Of a stretch of DNA of 64,000 bases, positions 50,860-61,639 are shown piece after piece. Source of the stretch: an uncultured Alphaproteobacteria bacterium (GTDB lineage: Bacteria; Pseudomonadota; Alphaproteobacteria; Rhodobacterales; Rhodobacteraceae); the NCBI GenBank assembly GCA_902524845.1, contig CABZEW010000005.1:16135-80134 (forward strand). Direction: 5' to 3'. The notes under the pieces were generated by a model. The model was not told where the DNA came from. It searched no databases and saw only the letters and a program-made list of their open reading frames with translations. The stretch's first letter is position 1, and each line of letters begins with the position of its first letter. The translations under genes were made by a program, and so were the position numbers.

Positions 50860-52653
50860 TTATATTTTTTTACATGCATTGCTTAGCCATATTTTCTCTT
50901 TGGAAGCTAAGTGAGGGCCTAATTTTTTATAGACATTTTGGTGATAGAAATTTAACCATCGCAACTCATCTTTACTAAGTAATTTTTTTTCAATAAGATT
51001 TTTTTCAAATGGCACTAGTGTTAAAGTCTCAAATTTTAGAAATTCTCTTTGTTGCCATGGTTTCCTTTTATTTTTCTTAACATATACGAGGTTTTCTAGT
51101 CTTATTCCTAATTTCCCTTCTAAATAAATTCCAGGTTCTATACTCAAAATCATACCTGGCTTTAATGGGATTTCATTCAGCCTTGTAATGCCCTGAGGCC
51201 CTTGATGGACATTTGAAAAAACTCCCACCCCATGACCGGTTCCATGCTGATAATCTAAATTATATTCCCACAAAAAATATCTAGCTAAAGGATCCAATTC
51301 CCGTCCTGTTAATCCCTCAGGCCAGCTGAGTTTACTTAAGAATATAAGACCCTGTAACACTTTTGTATAAAAAAACTTATGTTCGGTTAAAGCCCTTCCC
51401 TTGATTAAAGTTCTGGTTAAATCCGTTGTCCCTTCAAGATATTGCCCACCACTGTCAACCAAAGTTAGGTCTGAACTAGCTATTTTCTTGTTACTTTTAA
51501 GTGACACTCTGTAGTGAGTAATAGCTCCGTTAGACCCGGTTGCGCTAATAGTATCAAAAGAGTTATAATAAAATGTAGGTTCGAGTTTCCTAATTTTCTC
51601 AAGCTTTGTTACGAGGGAAACTTCATCAAGTTGAGTAATTCTTGTACTTTTGAACCACTTAACAAATCTTAATAAGGCGATTCCATCTTTTTCGTGGCTT
51701 CTTATGGCTCCCTTTAATTCAGTGGGGTTTTTTATAGCATTTAATAATGAAATTGGGTTAATAACTTGCTCCGACTTTATCCCCGGGAGGGAGAATATAT
51801 TTTTAAGAATAAAAGGAGTAGTTGTTGGGTCGAATAAAACTTTCGTTAATTTTCTAATATCAGAAAAAAAATCATTAAAATATTTTAAGGCTACATTGTC
51901 TCTAAGGTCTATGGGATTATCAATATAGGTCTCTTTCGTAGAATAAATGCATACATTGTCATGATGAACTATGGCATATCCATTCATTAAGGGAGAGTTC
52001 GGAACATCATGGCCTCGTATATTTGTAAGCCAACAAATTGAGTCAGGGCATGTTAATATTAAACCCTCTCCTTGATTTAGCTTGAGTTTCTCCCGTACTT
52101 GCTTTATCTTCTTTTCTGCACTATTCCCAGAAAGTTTTGATGGCCTCAAAAAAGGCTTCGCGAGATTTTCTAATGGCTTCTCTGACCACACTTGGTCAAT
52201 CAAGTTATCAACTTCTTTAAATTCAATAAATTTTTTTAAAGCCAGTCCTTGAGTTTCTACTTCCTTTATGGAGTGCAACCAGGGGTCGAAACCTAGTGTT
52301 ATATTTTTTCTTATATTTTCTTTTAACCAAGAAAATGGAGAATTTTTGATAATATCTTCGATTTTAAAATAAGCATGATTAACTTCTTTTTGTATCTGAA
52401 TACTATATCTTCCATCTGTGAATATCACAGCTGACCTTTCGAATATTATTGCAAATCCTGCAGACCCAGTAAATCCTGTGATCCATTCTAATCTATTATA
52501 ATAAGGTGCGGTGATTTCGTTGAAATACATATCGTTATGAGGAACCAAAAATGCGTCTATTTTGAATTCTCTCATTTTTTTTCTGAGAAGAATAAGTTTC
52601 TCTTTCATTAATAACTTCTGTTGAATATCTTTATGCTTTTCATGAGTTAACAC
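50860..52653 (-). CDS. Xaa-Pro aminopeptidase (aminopeptidase P)
   Basis: 597 aa M24B; DAFLVPHNDMYFNEITAPYYNRLEWITGFTGSAGFAII, LVDSGGQYLEGTTDLTRTL, YQHGTGHGVGVFSNVHQGPQ, MILSIEPGIYLEGKLGIRLENLV. Confidence 0.94.
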   Translation of the reverse strand: MLTHEKHKDIQQKLLMKEKLILLRKKMREFKIDAFLVPHNDMYFNEITAPYYNRLEWITGFTGSAGFAIIFERSAVIFTDGRYSIQIQKEVNHAYFKIEDIIKNSPFSWLKENIRKNITLGFDPWLHSIKEVETQGLALKKFIEFKEVDNLIDQVWSEKPLENLAKPFLRPSKLSGNSAEKKIKQVREKLKLNQGEGLILTCPDSICWLTNIRGHDVPNSPLMNGYAIVHHDNVCIYSTKETYIDNPIDLRDNVALKYFNDFFSDIRKLTKVLFDPTTTPFILKNIFSLPGIKSEQVINPISLLNAIKNPTELKGAIRSHEKDGIALLRFVKWFKSTRITQLDEVSLVTKLEKIRKLEPTFYYNSFDTISATGSNGAITHYRVSLKSNKKIASSDLTLVDSGGQYLEGTTDLTRTLIKGRALTEHKFFYTKVLQGLIFLSKLSWPEGLTGRELDPLARYFLWEYNLDYQHGTGHGVGVFSNVHQGPQGITRLNEIPLKPGMILSIEPGIYLEGKLGIRLENLVYVKKNKRKPWQQREFLKFETLTLVPFEKNLIEKKLLSKDELRWLNFYHQNVYKKLGPHLASKEKIWLSNACKKI

Positions 52654-54489
52654 TCAAGATTTTCCTAATGTTTTTTTTTGTTCTTCAAACAGGTCAGCTA
52701 ATTGTTCTGTCATGGCACCAGCAAGTTGCTCTGCATCAGTAATTGTAACAGCTCTTTTGTAGTACCTTGTAACATCGTGGCCGATGCCAATTGCAAGCAG
52801 CTGCACTCGATTGGTCATTTCTATTTTGTTAATAACGTATCTAAGGTGTTTCTCCAAATAGTTTGCAGGATTAACAGACAGTGTGGAGTCGTCGACAGGT
52901 GCTCCATCAGATATAACTAGCAATATCTTTCGATTTTCTTCTCTCTTTATAATTCTGTTATGCGCCCATTCTAATGCCTCTCCATCGATGTTCTCTTTTA
53001 ATAAACCCTCCTTCATCATCAGGCCGAGATTTAATTTAGCTCTCCTCCAAGGCTCATCAGCATTCTTATAAATGATATGTCTAAGGTCATTAAGCCTACC
53101 TGGACTCTTTGGACGCCCCTGCGCTAACCATTTTTCTCTTGAATGCCCTCCCTTCCATGCTTTGGTTGTGAACCCTAGAATTTCGCACTTGACATTACAC
53201 CTCTCCAGGGTTTTAGCTAATATTTCTGTGGATATTGCAGCAATAGAAATTGGTCTGCCCCGCATTGAACCTGAATTATCAATCAATAAGGAAACTATAG
53301 TATCCTTAAAGTTGGTGCTGCTCTCTTGTTTAAAGCTTAAAGGCGTAGTTGGGTTCAATACTATTCGTGAGAGTTTAGCGGCGTCTAGTAATCCCTCTTC
53401 GAGATCAAACTTCCAAGTTCTGTTTTGTTTAGCCTGAAGCCTTCTCTGAAGCTTGTTAGCCAAACGAGACACAGCACCCTTAAGACTAGCTAATTGCTGA
53501 TCTAAGTACTCTCTCAATTTTTCCAATTCAGTGATGTCTGCAAGTTTATTCGCATTGATTTCTTGATCGTTGGTGACGTCATATACCTGATAATATGTTT
53601 CTTTGCTTTGGCTACCTTGGATATTTTGGATATTTTGGTTTTCACTTTGGTCTTCACCTTCAATAGCATCCTCTATCTGACTATCCTCTATATCAGCGTC
53701 AGCACTTATACTTTCTTGTGATTCCCCATCATCCGCTTCACTATTTTCTGAATTATCGTTTTCTTCATTCTCTCCTCCCTGTCCTTCTTCGTCCTCTCCC
53801 AACTCTTCTGGACTATCATCGTCTATTTCATTTTCTATATCATCCAATTCACCAAGTTGTTCCCCATATCCAAGTCTTTCAATTAATTTTCTACTAAGAA
53901 CAGCAAACTTCTCTTGATCTAAAATATCCTCAGTATTATTGAACTCTGGGCGATCTGTTAATTTTAAAAATACATCTTTATTATCCAAAAGTTGAGATGC
54001 TTCAGCGGGCAAATTCATTTCAGATAATTGACGTTTTATAAAATATCTTGCAAGTTGTGCAATGCTGTTTTCTTCTGTGCTTACTGAGGTCTCACTATAG
54101 AAGGCCGAAGCTTCTACTTTTGTTTTTTGCCAAATGTTTCTCTTTGAACCAGGGTAGTATTTCTCTCCCAGTAGCTCACACCTTGCTATTTCCAGTTCTT
54201 GATAAATTTCTTTTGCTTGTTCTCCAGATGGATCATATTTTAAAAACGTTTCCTCATCTTTAAATCTTGATTGCAAAGCAAGAGAGTCTGCTATCCCTCT
54301 AACTTTCAATAATTCTGACTCAGTTGGGTCTTTACTTATCTGAGGAAGTTTTATTACATCACCATAATCACCGCTCGGGTCTGCAGAGAATTTTATCTTA
54401 ATGGTTTCATTTCCAGATAAAGCCCTCGTTGTCTCTGATATCGATTTCTTTATTCCACCAGTGGCCCCAGATTTATTCTCTTTGTTCAT
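52654..54489 (-). CDS. cobT: CobT-like VWA-domain protein (aerobic cobaltochelatase subunit family)
   Basis: 611 aa; long acidic D/E/N/S linker; [55 protein letters not shown] region. Confidence 0.9.
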   Translation of the reverse strand: MNKENKSGATGGIKKSISETTRALSGNETIKIKFSADPSGDYGDVIKLPQISKDPTESELLKVRGIADSLALQSRFKDEETFLKYDPSGEQAKEIYQELEIARCELLGEKYYPGSKRNIWQKTKVEASAFYSETSVSTEENSIAQLARYFIKRQLSEMNLPAEASQLLDNKDVFLKLTDRPEFNNTEDILDQEKFAVLSRKLIERLGYGEQLGELDDIENEIDDDSPEELGEDEEGQGGENEENDNSENSEADDGESQESISADADIEDSQIEDAIEGEDQSENQNIQNIQGSQSKETYYQVYDVTNDQEINANKLADITELEKLREYLDQQLASLKGAVSRLANKLQRRLQAKQNRTWKFDLEEGLLDAAKLSRIVLNPTTPLSFKQESSTNFKDTIVSLLIDNSGSMRGRPISIAAISTEILAKTLERCNVKCEILGFTTKAWKGGHSREKWLAQGRPKSPGRLNDLRHIIYKNADEPWRRAKLNLGLMMKEGLLKENIDGEALEWAHNRIIKREENRKILLVISDGAPVDDSTLSVNPANYLEKHLRYVINKIEMTNRVQLLAIGIGHDVTRYYKRAVTITDAEQLAGAMTEQLADLFEEQKKTLGKS

Positions 54490-54490
54490 C

Positions 54491-55465
54491 TTATTCGGAG
54501 GCAGCCTTTAACAATATGCTCTCTGGTAATTCTATATCGAAACAACGCTGGAAAAATTCAGACACAGTTGATCGTTCTAGCTCATCACATTTATTTAAAA
54601 AACTCATTCTAAACGCAAAAGCTATATCGTTAAAAATCAGAGTGTTTTGAGCCCAAGCTATAACTGTTCTTGGAGACATAACCGTGGATATATCTCCACC
54701 TATGAATGCTTTACGTGTCAGCTCTGCAACTAGTACCATCTTTTTAATATCTTTTCGTCCATCATCAGTTCCATATTCGGGACAATTAGCAACAATGATC
54801 TCTTCTTCTGCCTCATTCTTAAGGTAATTAAGTGTAACTACTAAAGACCAGCGATCCATCTGCCCTTGATTTATCTGTTGAGTTCCATGGTAGAGACCTG
54901 TTGTATCGCCTAGGCCAACAGTGTTTGCTGTTGCAAATAACCGGAAGTTAGGATGCGGTTTAATTACTTCATTTTGATCCAAGAGAGTTAATTTGCCCTC
55001 GGTTTCTAATACTCTTTGTATAACAAACATGACGTCTGGTCTCCCAGCATCATATTCGTCAAAAACTAAAGCAGAAGGGTTTCTCAAAGCCCATGGAAGA
55101 ATGCCCTCTTGAAATTCGGTTATCTGCTTGCCCTCCCTTAGCTTTATCGCATCTTTACCTATAAGATCAATACGACTGATGTGACTGTCGAGATTAACCC
55201 GAACACAAGGCCAATTTAATCTAGCGGCCACTTGTTCGATATGTGTCGATTTTCCCGTCCCATGATATCCCTGTACCATGACCCTTCTGTTTTTTGAAAA
55301 ACCCGCCAATATCGACAAAGTAGTATCATTATCAAATACATAAGATTCTTCTACTTCCGGTACTCTGTCTGTAGGAGATTTAAAACCATAAACTTCCATT
55401 TTGGTATCTATTCCAAATACTTTAGCAACATCAACTTTTTCGATTGGAATATTTTCTTCTTTCAT
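54491..55465 (-). CDS. cobS: CobS-like MoxR-family AAA+ ATPase (cobaltochelatase subunit family)
   Basis: 324 aa; [67 protein letters not shown]. Confidence 0.92.
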   Translation of the reverse strand: MKEENIPIEKVDVAKVFGIDTKMEVYGFKSPTDRVPEVEESYVFDNDTTLSILAGFSKNRRVMVQGYHGTGKSTHIEQVAARLNWPCVRVNLDSHISRIDLIGKDAIKLREGKQITEFQEGILPWALRNPSALVFDEYDAGRPDVMFVIQRVLETEGKLTLLDQNEVIKPHPNFRLFATANTVGLGDTTGLYHGTQQINQGQMDRWSLVVTLNYLKNEAEEEIIVANCPEYGTDDGRKDIKKMVLVAELTRKAFIGGDISTVMSPRTVIAWAQNTLIFNDIAFAFRMSFLNKCDELERSTVSEFFQRCFDIELPESILLKAASE

Positions 55466-55507
55466 TACAGATCCTCATCTCATAGCTTTTTCAGTTTAAG
55501 TGCTTAA

Positions 55508-56152
55508 TCAGTCTTCAAAGCGGTTGCTATTTCTTATTTGATCCCATGCCCAAACAACCTCTGTCATCCTCTCTTCATCATCTCTTTTCCCATCATTTGT
55601 ATCAGGATGCAAATCTTTAATTAGGACTTTATATAATTTCCTAATCTCGCTTTTAGTCATTTCCTCTGTTGCGCCAAGTATTGATAGTGCCTTTTGCTCC
55701 GAGTGATTAAGCCTTTTCTTCGCACTTATCGAATTGGTGTCTTTTTTTGCTAAATCATCGATAAAACCATACGGATCTTCTATTCCAAATCTGAGCTTAG
55801 AATTGCCATCGGAGTGCGTTCTATTTACAGACGATTTGGATCCAAACGGCTTGGTCTTTCGCCCCCAGGTCTTTGACAGATTGAGCTCAGTTTCAAACTC
55901 CTCTTCTGAGTGATTCTTAAAGTAATTCCACCGAGTATTATACTCTTTAACGTGCTTAAGGCAGAACCAGTGGAAATTATCTAAATCTTTTGGAGATTTT
56001 GGCGCTCTATACTTTGCTTCTTCGGAGCAACCTTCGACTTCACAAGTTCTTAAAGAAGATTCAAACCCCCCGGAGGCAGAGCTCCTTTTTGACCGCCTTT
56101 TTTTATCAGCAGATACTGATATATCATAATCAAGGAAAGATTTGTTTTGCAT
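55508..56152 (-). CDS. DnaJ-like J-domain protein with N-terminal Cys/His motif
   Basis: C-terminal J domain ALSILGATEEMTKSEIRKLYKVLIKDLHPDTNDGKRDDEER (HPD); N-terminal CEVEGCSEEAKYRAPKSP...WFCLKHVKEYN. Confidence 0.88.
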   Translation of the reverse strand: MQNKSFLDYDISVSADKKRRSKRSSASGGFESSLRTCEVEGCSEEAKYRAPKSPKDLDNFHWFCLKHVKEYNTRWNYFKNHSEEEFETELNLSKTWGRKTKPFGSKSSVNRTHSDGNSKLRFGIEDPYGFIDDLAKKDTNSISAKKRLNHSEQKALSILGATEEMTKSEIRKLYKVLIKDLHPDTNDGKRDDEERMTEVVWAWDQIRNSNRFED

Positions 56153-56241
56153 CTCGATTTTCTGTTACAAATATGGAATTATATACAATAGTGCCATTAT
56201 AAATATAGCCAAGAAAAAATTAAGCCTTTTGGATAAAATAT

Positions 56242-56496
56242 ATGAATTATGTCGATAAAATAGAGAAAACGCTGCGAGAATGCTTTCAACCTGACTTGTT
56301 GGAAGTTTTTGACGAAAGCGAGTTGCATCGCGGCCATGCTGGATTTAAGGAAGGAACGCAGACACACTTTAGGGTATTGATTAGAGCAAAAATTTTTGAA
56401 AAAATGTCTAGAGTATCCAGAGAGAGAGCTATACATAAGGCTTTAGGTCCTGGCACAATGCAAAACATTCATGCACTATCAATAAAATTCGAATGA
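56242..56496 (+). CDS. bolA: BolA-family protein
   Basis: 84 aa; VDKIEKTLRECFQPDLLEVFDESELHRGHAGF...FRVLIRAKIFEKMSRVSRERAIHKAL. Confidence 0.94.
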   Translation: MNYVDKIEKTLRECFQPDLLEVFDESELHRGHAGFKEGTQTHFRVLIRAKIFEKMSRVSRERAIHKALGPGTMQNIHALSIKFE

Positions 56497-56639
56497 CACG
56501 AGTAGCTAATTTTGGTGGCAACTTATTACAAATAAGCACTAATACGCTTTTTTTTTTCAAAAAATTAATATTTTAAGGTGAGGTTCAAATGGAAGCCGTT
56601 GAATTCAAGATTGATATACTTAATGATAAGATCTTATGA

Positions 56640-58133
56640 TCACTTTAGTTTTTCATTCACAATCTGATTGATGATTTTTGGGTCTGCTTTCCCCTGAGAC
56701 TTCTTCATTACTTGACCTACAAACCACCCGATCAATTTTGGGTTGCTTTTGACTTTATTTACCTGCACGGGGTTTTCTCTTATAACGTCACCGACTATTT
56801 GTTCGATAAGACTTGTGTCTTGCACCTGTCGAAGGCCCAACTTATCCACTAACTCAATTGGGTTGCCTCCATATTTCCAAATGTGGTCAAAAATCTCTTT
56901 AGCTCCTTTACTGGATATTTCATCTGACCTTAAGAGATTTATCAATTCCTTCATTTGCTTTACTGTGATTGGGTTTTCGTTAAAAGATAAATTATCCTTA
57001 TTTAGTCGACCAAATAACTCATTGATAAGTAAGTTTGCTGCTATTTTCCCGTCCGTATTTGTCGCTATTGCCTCAAAAAACTCTGCTGTTAATTGCTCAG
57101 CAACTATTACCTCCGCGTCATAGGGTGTAATTTTAAAACCATCAATAAATCGTGATTGCTTTTTGTCAGGTAATTCAGGGAGATTATCCCTAATTTTATC
57201 GACCCACTCTCTCTCTAATTCAATTTTCAATAAGTCTGGACAAGGAAAATATCGGTAATCATGTGCATCCTCTTTACTCCTTAAGGGACGAGTTTCATTC
57301 TTATTTGGGTCATACAAACGTGTTTCTTGTTCAACTTTCTCTCCAGCCTCTACTAGCTTTATTTGTCTTCGAGCTTCAAAATTTATCGCTTGTTGTATAA
57401 ATTTCAATGAGTTCATATTTTTTATTTCGCACCTTGTCCCAAGTAAGTCAAAATCACCGGTTTCTAAAAAACTATGAAAAGTATTCACCTCACAAACTGA
57501 GACATTTACGTCTGCTCTCAAGGAGCCCTCTTGCATATTGCCGTCACATGTTTCCAGATACCTCATTATCAATCTCAATTTTTTTATATATTCCACAGCT
57601 TCGAATGGGCTATTAATTTCCGGTTTAGAAACGATTTCCATTAGCGCTATACCCGTTCTATTCAGGTCTACAAAACTGGTGGTTGGATCCATATCGTGTA
57701 TGGACTTCCCTGCATCTTGTTCAAGATGAATGCGCTCTACACCTACCTCCTTTGGCAATTTTTCTTCAGATTGGATGGATATTTTACCTTTGCCAACAAT
57801 TGGTTCGTATAATTGGCTAATTTGGTAACCTTGTGGCAGGTCAGGATAGAAGTAGTTTTTTCTGTCGAATCTTGAAATGAGATTAATTTCCGCGTTTATT
57901 CCTAATCCGGTTTTTACTGCCTGCTCGATACAAAATGAGTTTACGACAGGTAGCATGCCAGGCATACCCGCATCGATAAAGCTTACATTAGAGTTTGGCT
58001 CAGCGCCAAACTGAGTTGAAGCGGATGAAAAGAGTTTAGATTTTGATTTGACTTGAGCGTGAACTTCTAACCCAATCACAAAGACGAAATCGCTATTCGT
58101 TCCTCTGATTAACTGTGATTTTTCTATGTACAT
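56640..58133 (-). CDS. gatB: Asp-tRNA(Asn)/Glu-tRNA(Gln) amidotransferase subunit B
   Basis: FVIGLEVHAQVKSKSKLFSSAS, YFYPDLPQGYQISQ, LEQDAGKSIHD, VDLNRTGIALMEIVSKPEI; ATG at 58133 (MYIEKSQL) preferred over the upstream ORF start inside pepN. Confidence 0.95.
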   Translation of the reverse strand: MYIEKSQLIRGTNSDFVFVIGLEVHAQVKSKSKLFSSASTQFGAEPNSNVSFIDAGMPGMLPVVNSFCIEQAVKTGLGINAEINLISRFDRKNYFYPDLPQGYQISQLYEPIVGKGKISIQSEEKLPKEVGVERIHLEQDAGKSIHDMDPTTSFVDLNRTGIALMEIVSKPEINSPFEAVEYIKKLRLIMRYLETCDGNMQEGSLRADVNVSVCEVNTFHSFLETGDFDLLGTRCEIKNMNSLKFIQQAINFEARRQIKLVEAGEKVEQETRLYDPNKNETRPLRSKEDAHDYRYFPCPDLLKIELEREWVDKIRDNLPELPDKKQSRFIDGFKITPYDAEVIVAEQLTAEFFEAIATNTDGKIAANLLINELFGRLNKDNLSFNENPITVKQMKELINLLRSDEISSKGAKEIFDHIWKYGGNPIELVDKLGLRQVQDTSLIEQIVGDVIRENPVQVNKVKSNPKLIGWFVGQVMKKSQGKADPKIINQIVNEKLK

Positions 58134-58197
58134 TTTTCCTCTTCTATGTTCTACGAAATGAGTAGCTAAACCAACCTCTATAATCAATAAAAAATTG

Positions 58198-60756
58198 TTA
58201 TAAAAATGCCTTAATCTTGTAAAGTATTTCAGATGTATCTCTTGAGAGGCTGTCGCCATGAGGAAGAGTATTTAAAGCAGCTTTAGCTTTTTCTCTGTAA
58301 ATATGGGGCAAGAATTTGATTTGGGCAAAAGCCTTAGTGGTGCTAGCAGCGATTTGTGGATTTTCTGGATCAATTTTCTTTATCCATTCTGCTGTTATAT
58401 TATAGCCACGTCCATTTTTTTGATGGAAAGCATGAAAATTTCTCTTTGCAAATGTGCCAATAAGACTATTAAAGTTATTTGGGTTGAACATGTTGAAGTC
58501 CCTATGATTTGTAAGTTCTTGGAGTCGAGCTAGAGCCAAGTTAGGAGTTGAATATTGTATTTGCATAGCAAACCATTTATTCAATAATGCCTTGTCTTTT
58601 CCATACATTGAGTAAAATTTTTTGGTATTTTCTTTTTCGTCCTTTTTGACGATATAGTAAATTAAGCAAGATAGTTTTAAGCTCATATTATTTGTATCGT
58701 TGAAAATAAGGTTAAGGAAATCATCAAGAAAATTTGTATCTTTATTCAAAAATATTAACGCACAAGCTAATGCCCTTTCTTGATAATCCGAGTTGTTTCT
58801 TAAATATAGTTTCTGGTCTATAAAATTCTTAAAATAGGAAATAGAGAATTCCCTAAAGTACTTCTTGTATAAAGTTCCGTATTTAAGAAGGTTTAGCTGG
58901 ATGGTCTTAGGATCAGGTGTCTCTGTTTCTAATAGTTTAAAGAAGTACTCATTGTCATTGGGCAATCCTAGGAGCTTTGCAAGTAGTGATGGCCTGTTTG
59001 ATTTATTTATTAGTATTTTACAAGTTCTTGAAATAACATTTTCTACATCAGATTGTTTGGAACCAATTTTCTTCAAAACTATAAAATCAAGGTTCTTTTT
59101 AGCTATCCATACACTTGTAAAATCTGTCTCAAACTCCAAAATAGAGAATATATCGTCGATCGCTTGTTTGAATTCAACAATGACTGGAGCGGAAAAAGAA
59201 TTCAGTAGAGAAATAGTCGGTTTTTCATTTTGGCTTTTCAGTTCGATTGAGGAGGTTTTTCTATCAAGTACTAGCGTTTTCTTTAGCTGTAAAAATCGAC
59301 CCCTATTGCTTAAAATGCTGTATGTTATGGGTATAACTTTATTAGAATATTTACCCGGCCTCATAGGTTTCTCTTGTCTAAATGTCACTTTGTAATTGTT
59401 TCCAGTATAGCTTTCGGAAACAATCAATTTTGGTGTTCCGGCTTCATGGAACCAATTAAAAAATTTATCTAAATTTTTGTCTACTACACACTCAAAAGCT
59501 TCTTGAAATTTTTCGAGTGTAGAGGGACGTCCGTCTTGATTTTTAAAAAAAAGATCCATTCCTTCTGAAAACTTTTCTTTACCAATTATTGTTTTAAGCA
59601 TTCTCATAATTTCTGCACTTTTTTCATACACAGTAGCAGTATAAAAATTATTTATTTCAAGATACTTTTTTGGTCTGGCAGAATGAGAAAGTGGTCCAGC
59701 GTCCTCTTTAAACTGATGTTTTATTAGAAAGTCTATTTGATTTATTCGAGAGACTTCTTTTTCTAGCTGGTCTTCGACATATTCTTGTTCACGCAAGACA
59801 GTAAGTCCCTCTTTCAAACATAATTGGAACCAATCGCGACACGTTACTCTATTACCAGTCCAATTGTGAAAATATTCGTGTGCAATAATTGCTTCTATTT
59901 GCGCATAGTCAGCGTCTGTAGAAAGGTTTTCATCGTAAAGTATGTATTTGGAATTGAAAATATTGAGACCTTTATTTTCCATCGCCCCTGCATTGAAATC
60001 ATCCACGGCCACAATATTAAAAACATCTAGATCATACTCACGGCCATAAGCAATTTGATCCCATGCCATCGCTTTCTTAATACAACAAAGGGCATGCTTT
60101 GCTTTGCCAATATGCTCTTTTTTATGAAAAATTTTTAATGCTACCGCTTTTCCTGATGAAGTTGTAAAAGACCCTTCATCAAAGATTAGATTACCTGCTA
60201 CCATCGCAAAAAGGTAGCTTGGCTTTGGAAATGGATCGTACCATTCAGAGTAATTTTTGGTAACGGTTATCGGATTTCCGTTAGACAACAAGTGAGCATA
60301 TGACCCATGTATTCTTACACTGTAAGTAGAAAGTACGTCTGGACGATCCAGAGAATAACAGATTTTTCTAAATCCTTCAGGTTCACACTGTGTTACAAAA
60401 ATACCCTCAGACAAATATAAACCTTCTAGAGATTTATTTGTTGTCGGACTAAGAACATTTTCCATCTCAACCTGGAATTCTCCCGATCCGAGAAATTTTA
60501 CGGGAATTATCAGCTCCTGTTTCTTGAAGGTTAGACAGTCGAATTCAATTTTTCTTTCGCCTATTTTCAGATAATTCAATTTGATATTCTCTCCTAGCAA
60601 CACCAAATCGACTGTTTTGCCAGTATTAGGTTCAAAGACAATCCGGGATTTAAGGATCGTTCTTTCGTAGTCTAAGAAGAACTCTAGAGAAACAGACTTT
60701 TGTCTATAACTGGGAGGAGTGTAATCTTTAAGCCATGTGTATTTAGGTTTAGCCAA
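58198..60756 (-). CDS. pepN: Aminopeptidase N
   Basis: 852 aa M1 family; GAMENKGLNIFNSKYILYD, IEAIIAHEYFHNWTGNRVTCRDWFQLCLKEGLTVLREQEY (HExxH-x18-E). Confidence 0.97.
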   Translation of the reverse strand: MAKPKYTWLKDYTPPSYRQKSVSLEFFLDYERTILKSRIVFEPNTGKTVDLVLLGENIKLNYLKIGERKIEFDCLTFKKQELIIPVKFLGSGEFQVEMENVLSPTTNKSLEGLYLSEGIFVTQCEPEGFRKICYSLDRPDVLSTYSVRIHGSYAHLLSNGNPITVTKNYSEWYDPFPKPSYLFAMVAGNLIFDEGSFTTSSGKAVALKIFHKKEHIGKAKHALCCIKKAMAWDQIAYGREYDLDVFNIVAVDDFNAGAMENKGLNIFNSKYILYDENLSTDADYAQIEAIIAHEYFHNWTGNRVTCRDWFQLCLKEGLTVLREQEYVEDQLEKEVSRINQIDFLIKHQFKEDAGPLSHSARPKKYLEINNFYTATVYEKSAEIMRMLKTIIGKEKFSEGMDLFFKNQDGRPSTLEKFQEAFECVVDKNLDKFFNWFHEAGTPKLIVSESYTGNNYKVTFRQEKPMRPGKYSNKVIPITYSILSNRGRFLQLKKTLVLDRKTSSIELKSQNEKPTISLLNSFSAPVIVEFKQAIDDIFSILEFETDFTSVWIAKKNLDFIVLKKIGSKQSDVENVISRTCKILINKSNRPSLLAKLLGLPNDNEYFFKLLETETPDPKTIQLNLLKYGTLYKKYFREFSISYFKNFIDQKLYLRNNSDYQERALACALIFLNKDTNFLDDFLNLIFNDTNNMSLKLSCLIYYIVKKDEKENTKKFYSMYGKDKALLNKWFAMQIQYSTPNLALARLQELTNHRDFNMFNPNNFNSLIGTFAKRNFHAFHQKNGRGYNITAEWIKKIDPENPQIAASTTKAFAQIKFLPHIYREKAKAALNTLPHGDSLSRDTSEILYKIKAFL

Positions 60757-60868
60757 TATAGCTCCTTCGTGTGGACTTTGACTTATCCAAATATATGTTT
60801 TAATAAATAACAGGAATTATTAAAAAGGATAGCTTTTTGGCTATTTACAAGTAGCGTCGGGGAATAAA

Positions 60869-61639
60869 TTGAAACCAGTTGTAGGTATTATAGGAAATTC
60901 GCACTTAATTAATGACACCTATCCGGCTCAAACGACCGGATTGATGAATATTGAGCCAATTATGGAAATATGCAACGCAATTTCGCTTATAGTACCAGGG
61001 GTTCCGAAAAATGCTACTACTGAGGAACTTATGAACATATGTGATGGATTTATCTTTACCGGCGGCCGTCCAAATGTGCACCCGAAATTTTATGGACAAA
61101 AGCCAACCAAAGAGCATGGCGAATTTGATGTGGGAAGAGATCAGGTTGTTATTCCTTTAATAAAGGAATGTGAAAAGATTGGAAAACCTATTTTAGGTAT
61201 CTGCAGAGGCTTTCAAGAGTTCAATGTCGCCTTTGGAGGCTCGCTGCATCCCGAGATAAGAGACTTACCTGGCAGGATGAATCACAGAATGCCACCCGAT
61301 GGCACTTTAGAAGAAAAATTTGCCCTTAGGCATGAGGTAACTTTTTTTCCAGGTTGCGTCTTTGAGAAGATATTTTGTAAAAAAAAGATTAATGTCAACT
61401 CATTACATGGACAAGGTATAGACCAACCAGGACAGAGAGTGTCAATAGATGGTCATGCTCCTGATGGCACTCCTGAAGCCATATCAATTGTTGGATCAAA
61501 AGGCTTTTGTCTGGCTGTGCAATGGCATCCAGAATGGCAGGCTGCTAGAGATACGAATTCTGTGAAGTTGTTTTCTGCTTTTCGCGATGCATTAAACAAC
61601 AAAAATTTTGTTGGTAATGAAGAGAAGATGGTTGGGTAG
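60869..61639 (+). CDS. Gamma-glutamyl-gamma-aminobutyrate hydrolase family (class I GATase-like, PuuD-like)
   Basis: FIFTGGRPNVHPKFYG, GKPILGICRGFQEFNVAFGGSLHPEI, VNSLHGQGID, LAVQWHPEWQAARD; TTG start. Confidence 0.9.
   Translation: MKPVVGIIGNSHLINDTYPAQTTGLMNIEPIMEICNAISLIVPGVPKNATTEELMNICDGFIFTGGRPNVHPKFYGQKPTKEHGEFDVGRDQVVIPLIKECEKIGKPILGICRGFQEFNVAFGGSLHPEIRDLPGRMNHRMPPDGTLEEKFALRHEVTFFPGCVFEKIFCKKKINVNSLHGQGIDQPGQRVSIDGHAPDGTPEAISIVGSKGFCLAVQWHPEWQAARDTNSVKLFSAFRDALNNKNFVGNEEKMVG

Noticed and set aside
53617-53638. Short tandem repeat TTGGATATTTTGGATATTTTGG
   Set aside because: Two-unit in-frame repeat encoding QNIQNIQ in the variable acidic linker of CobT; ordinary low-complexity coding drift.
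56532-56545. T-run after bolA as an intrinsic terminator
   Set aside because: No convincing GC-rich stem immediately upstream of the T-run.
60829-60844. ATAGC...GCTAT inverted repeat upstream of the PuuD-like gene
   Set aside because: Five-bp arms in AT-rich DNA are likely by chance; no match to a known operator.
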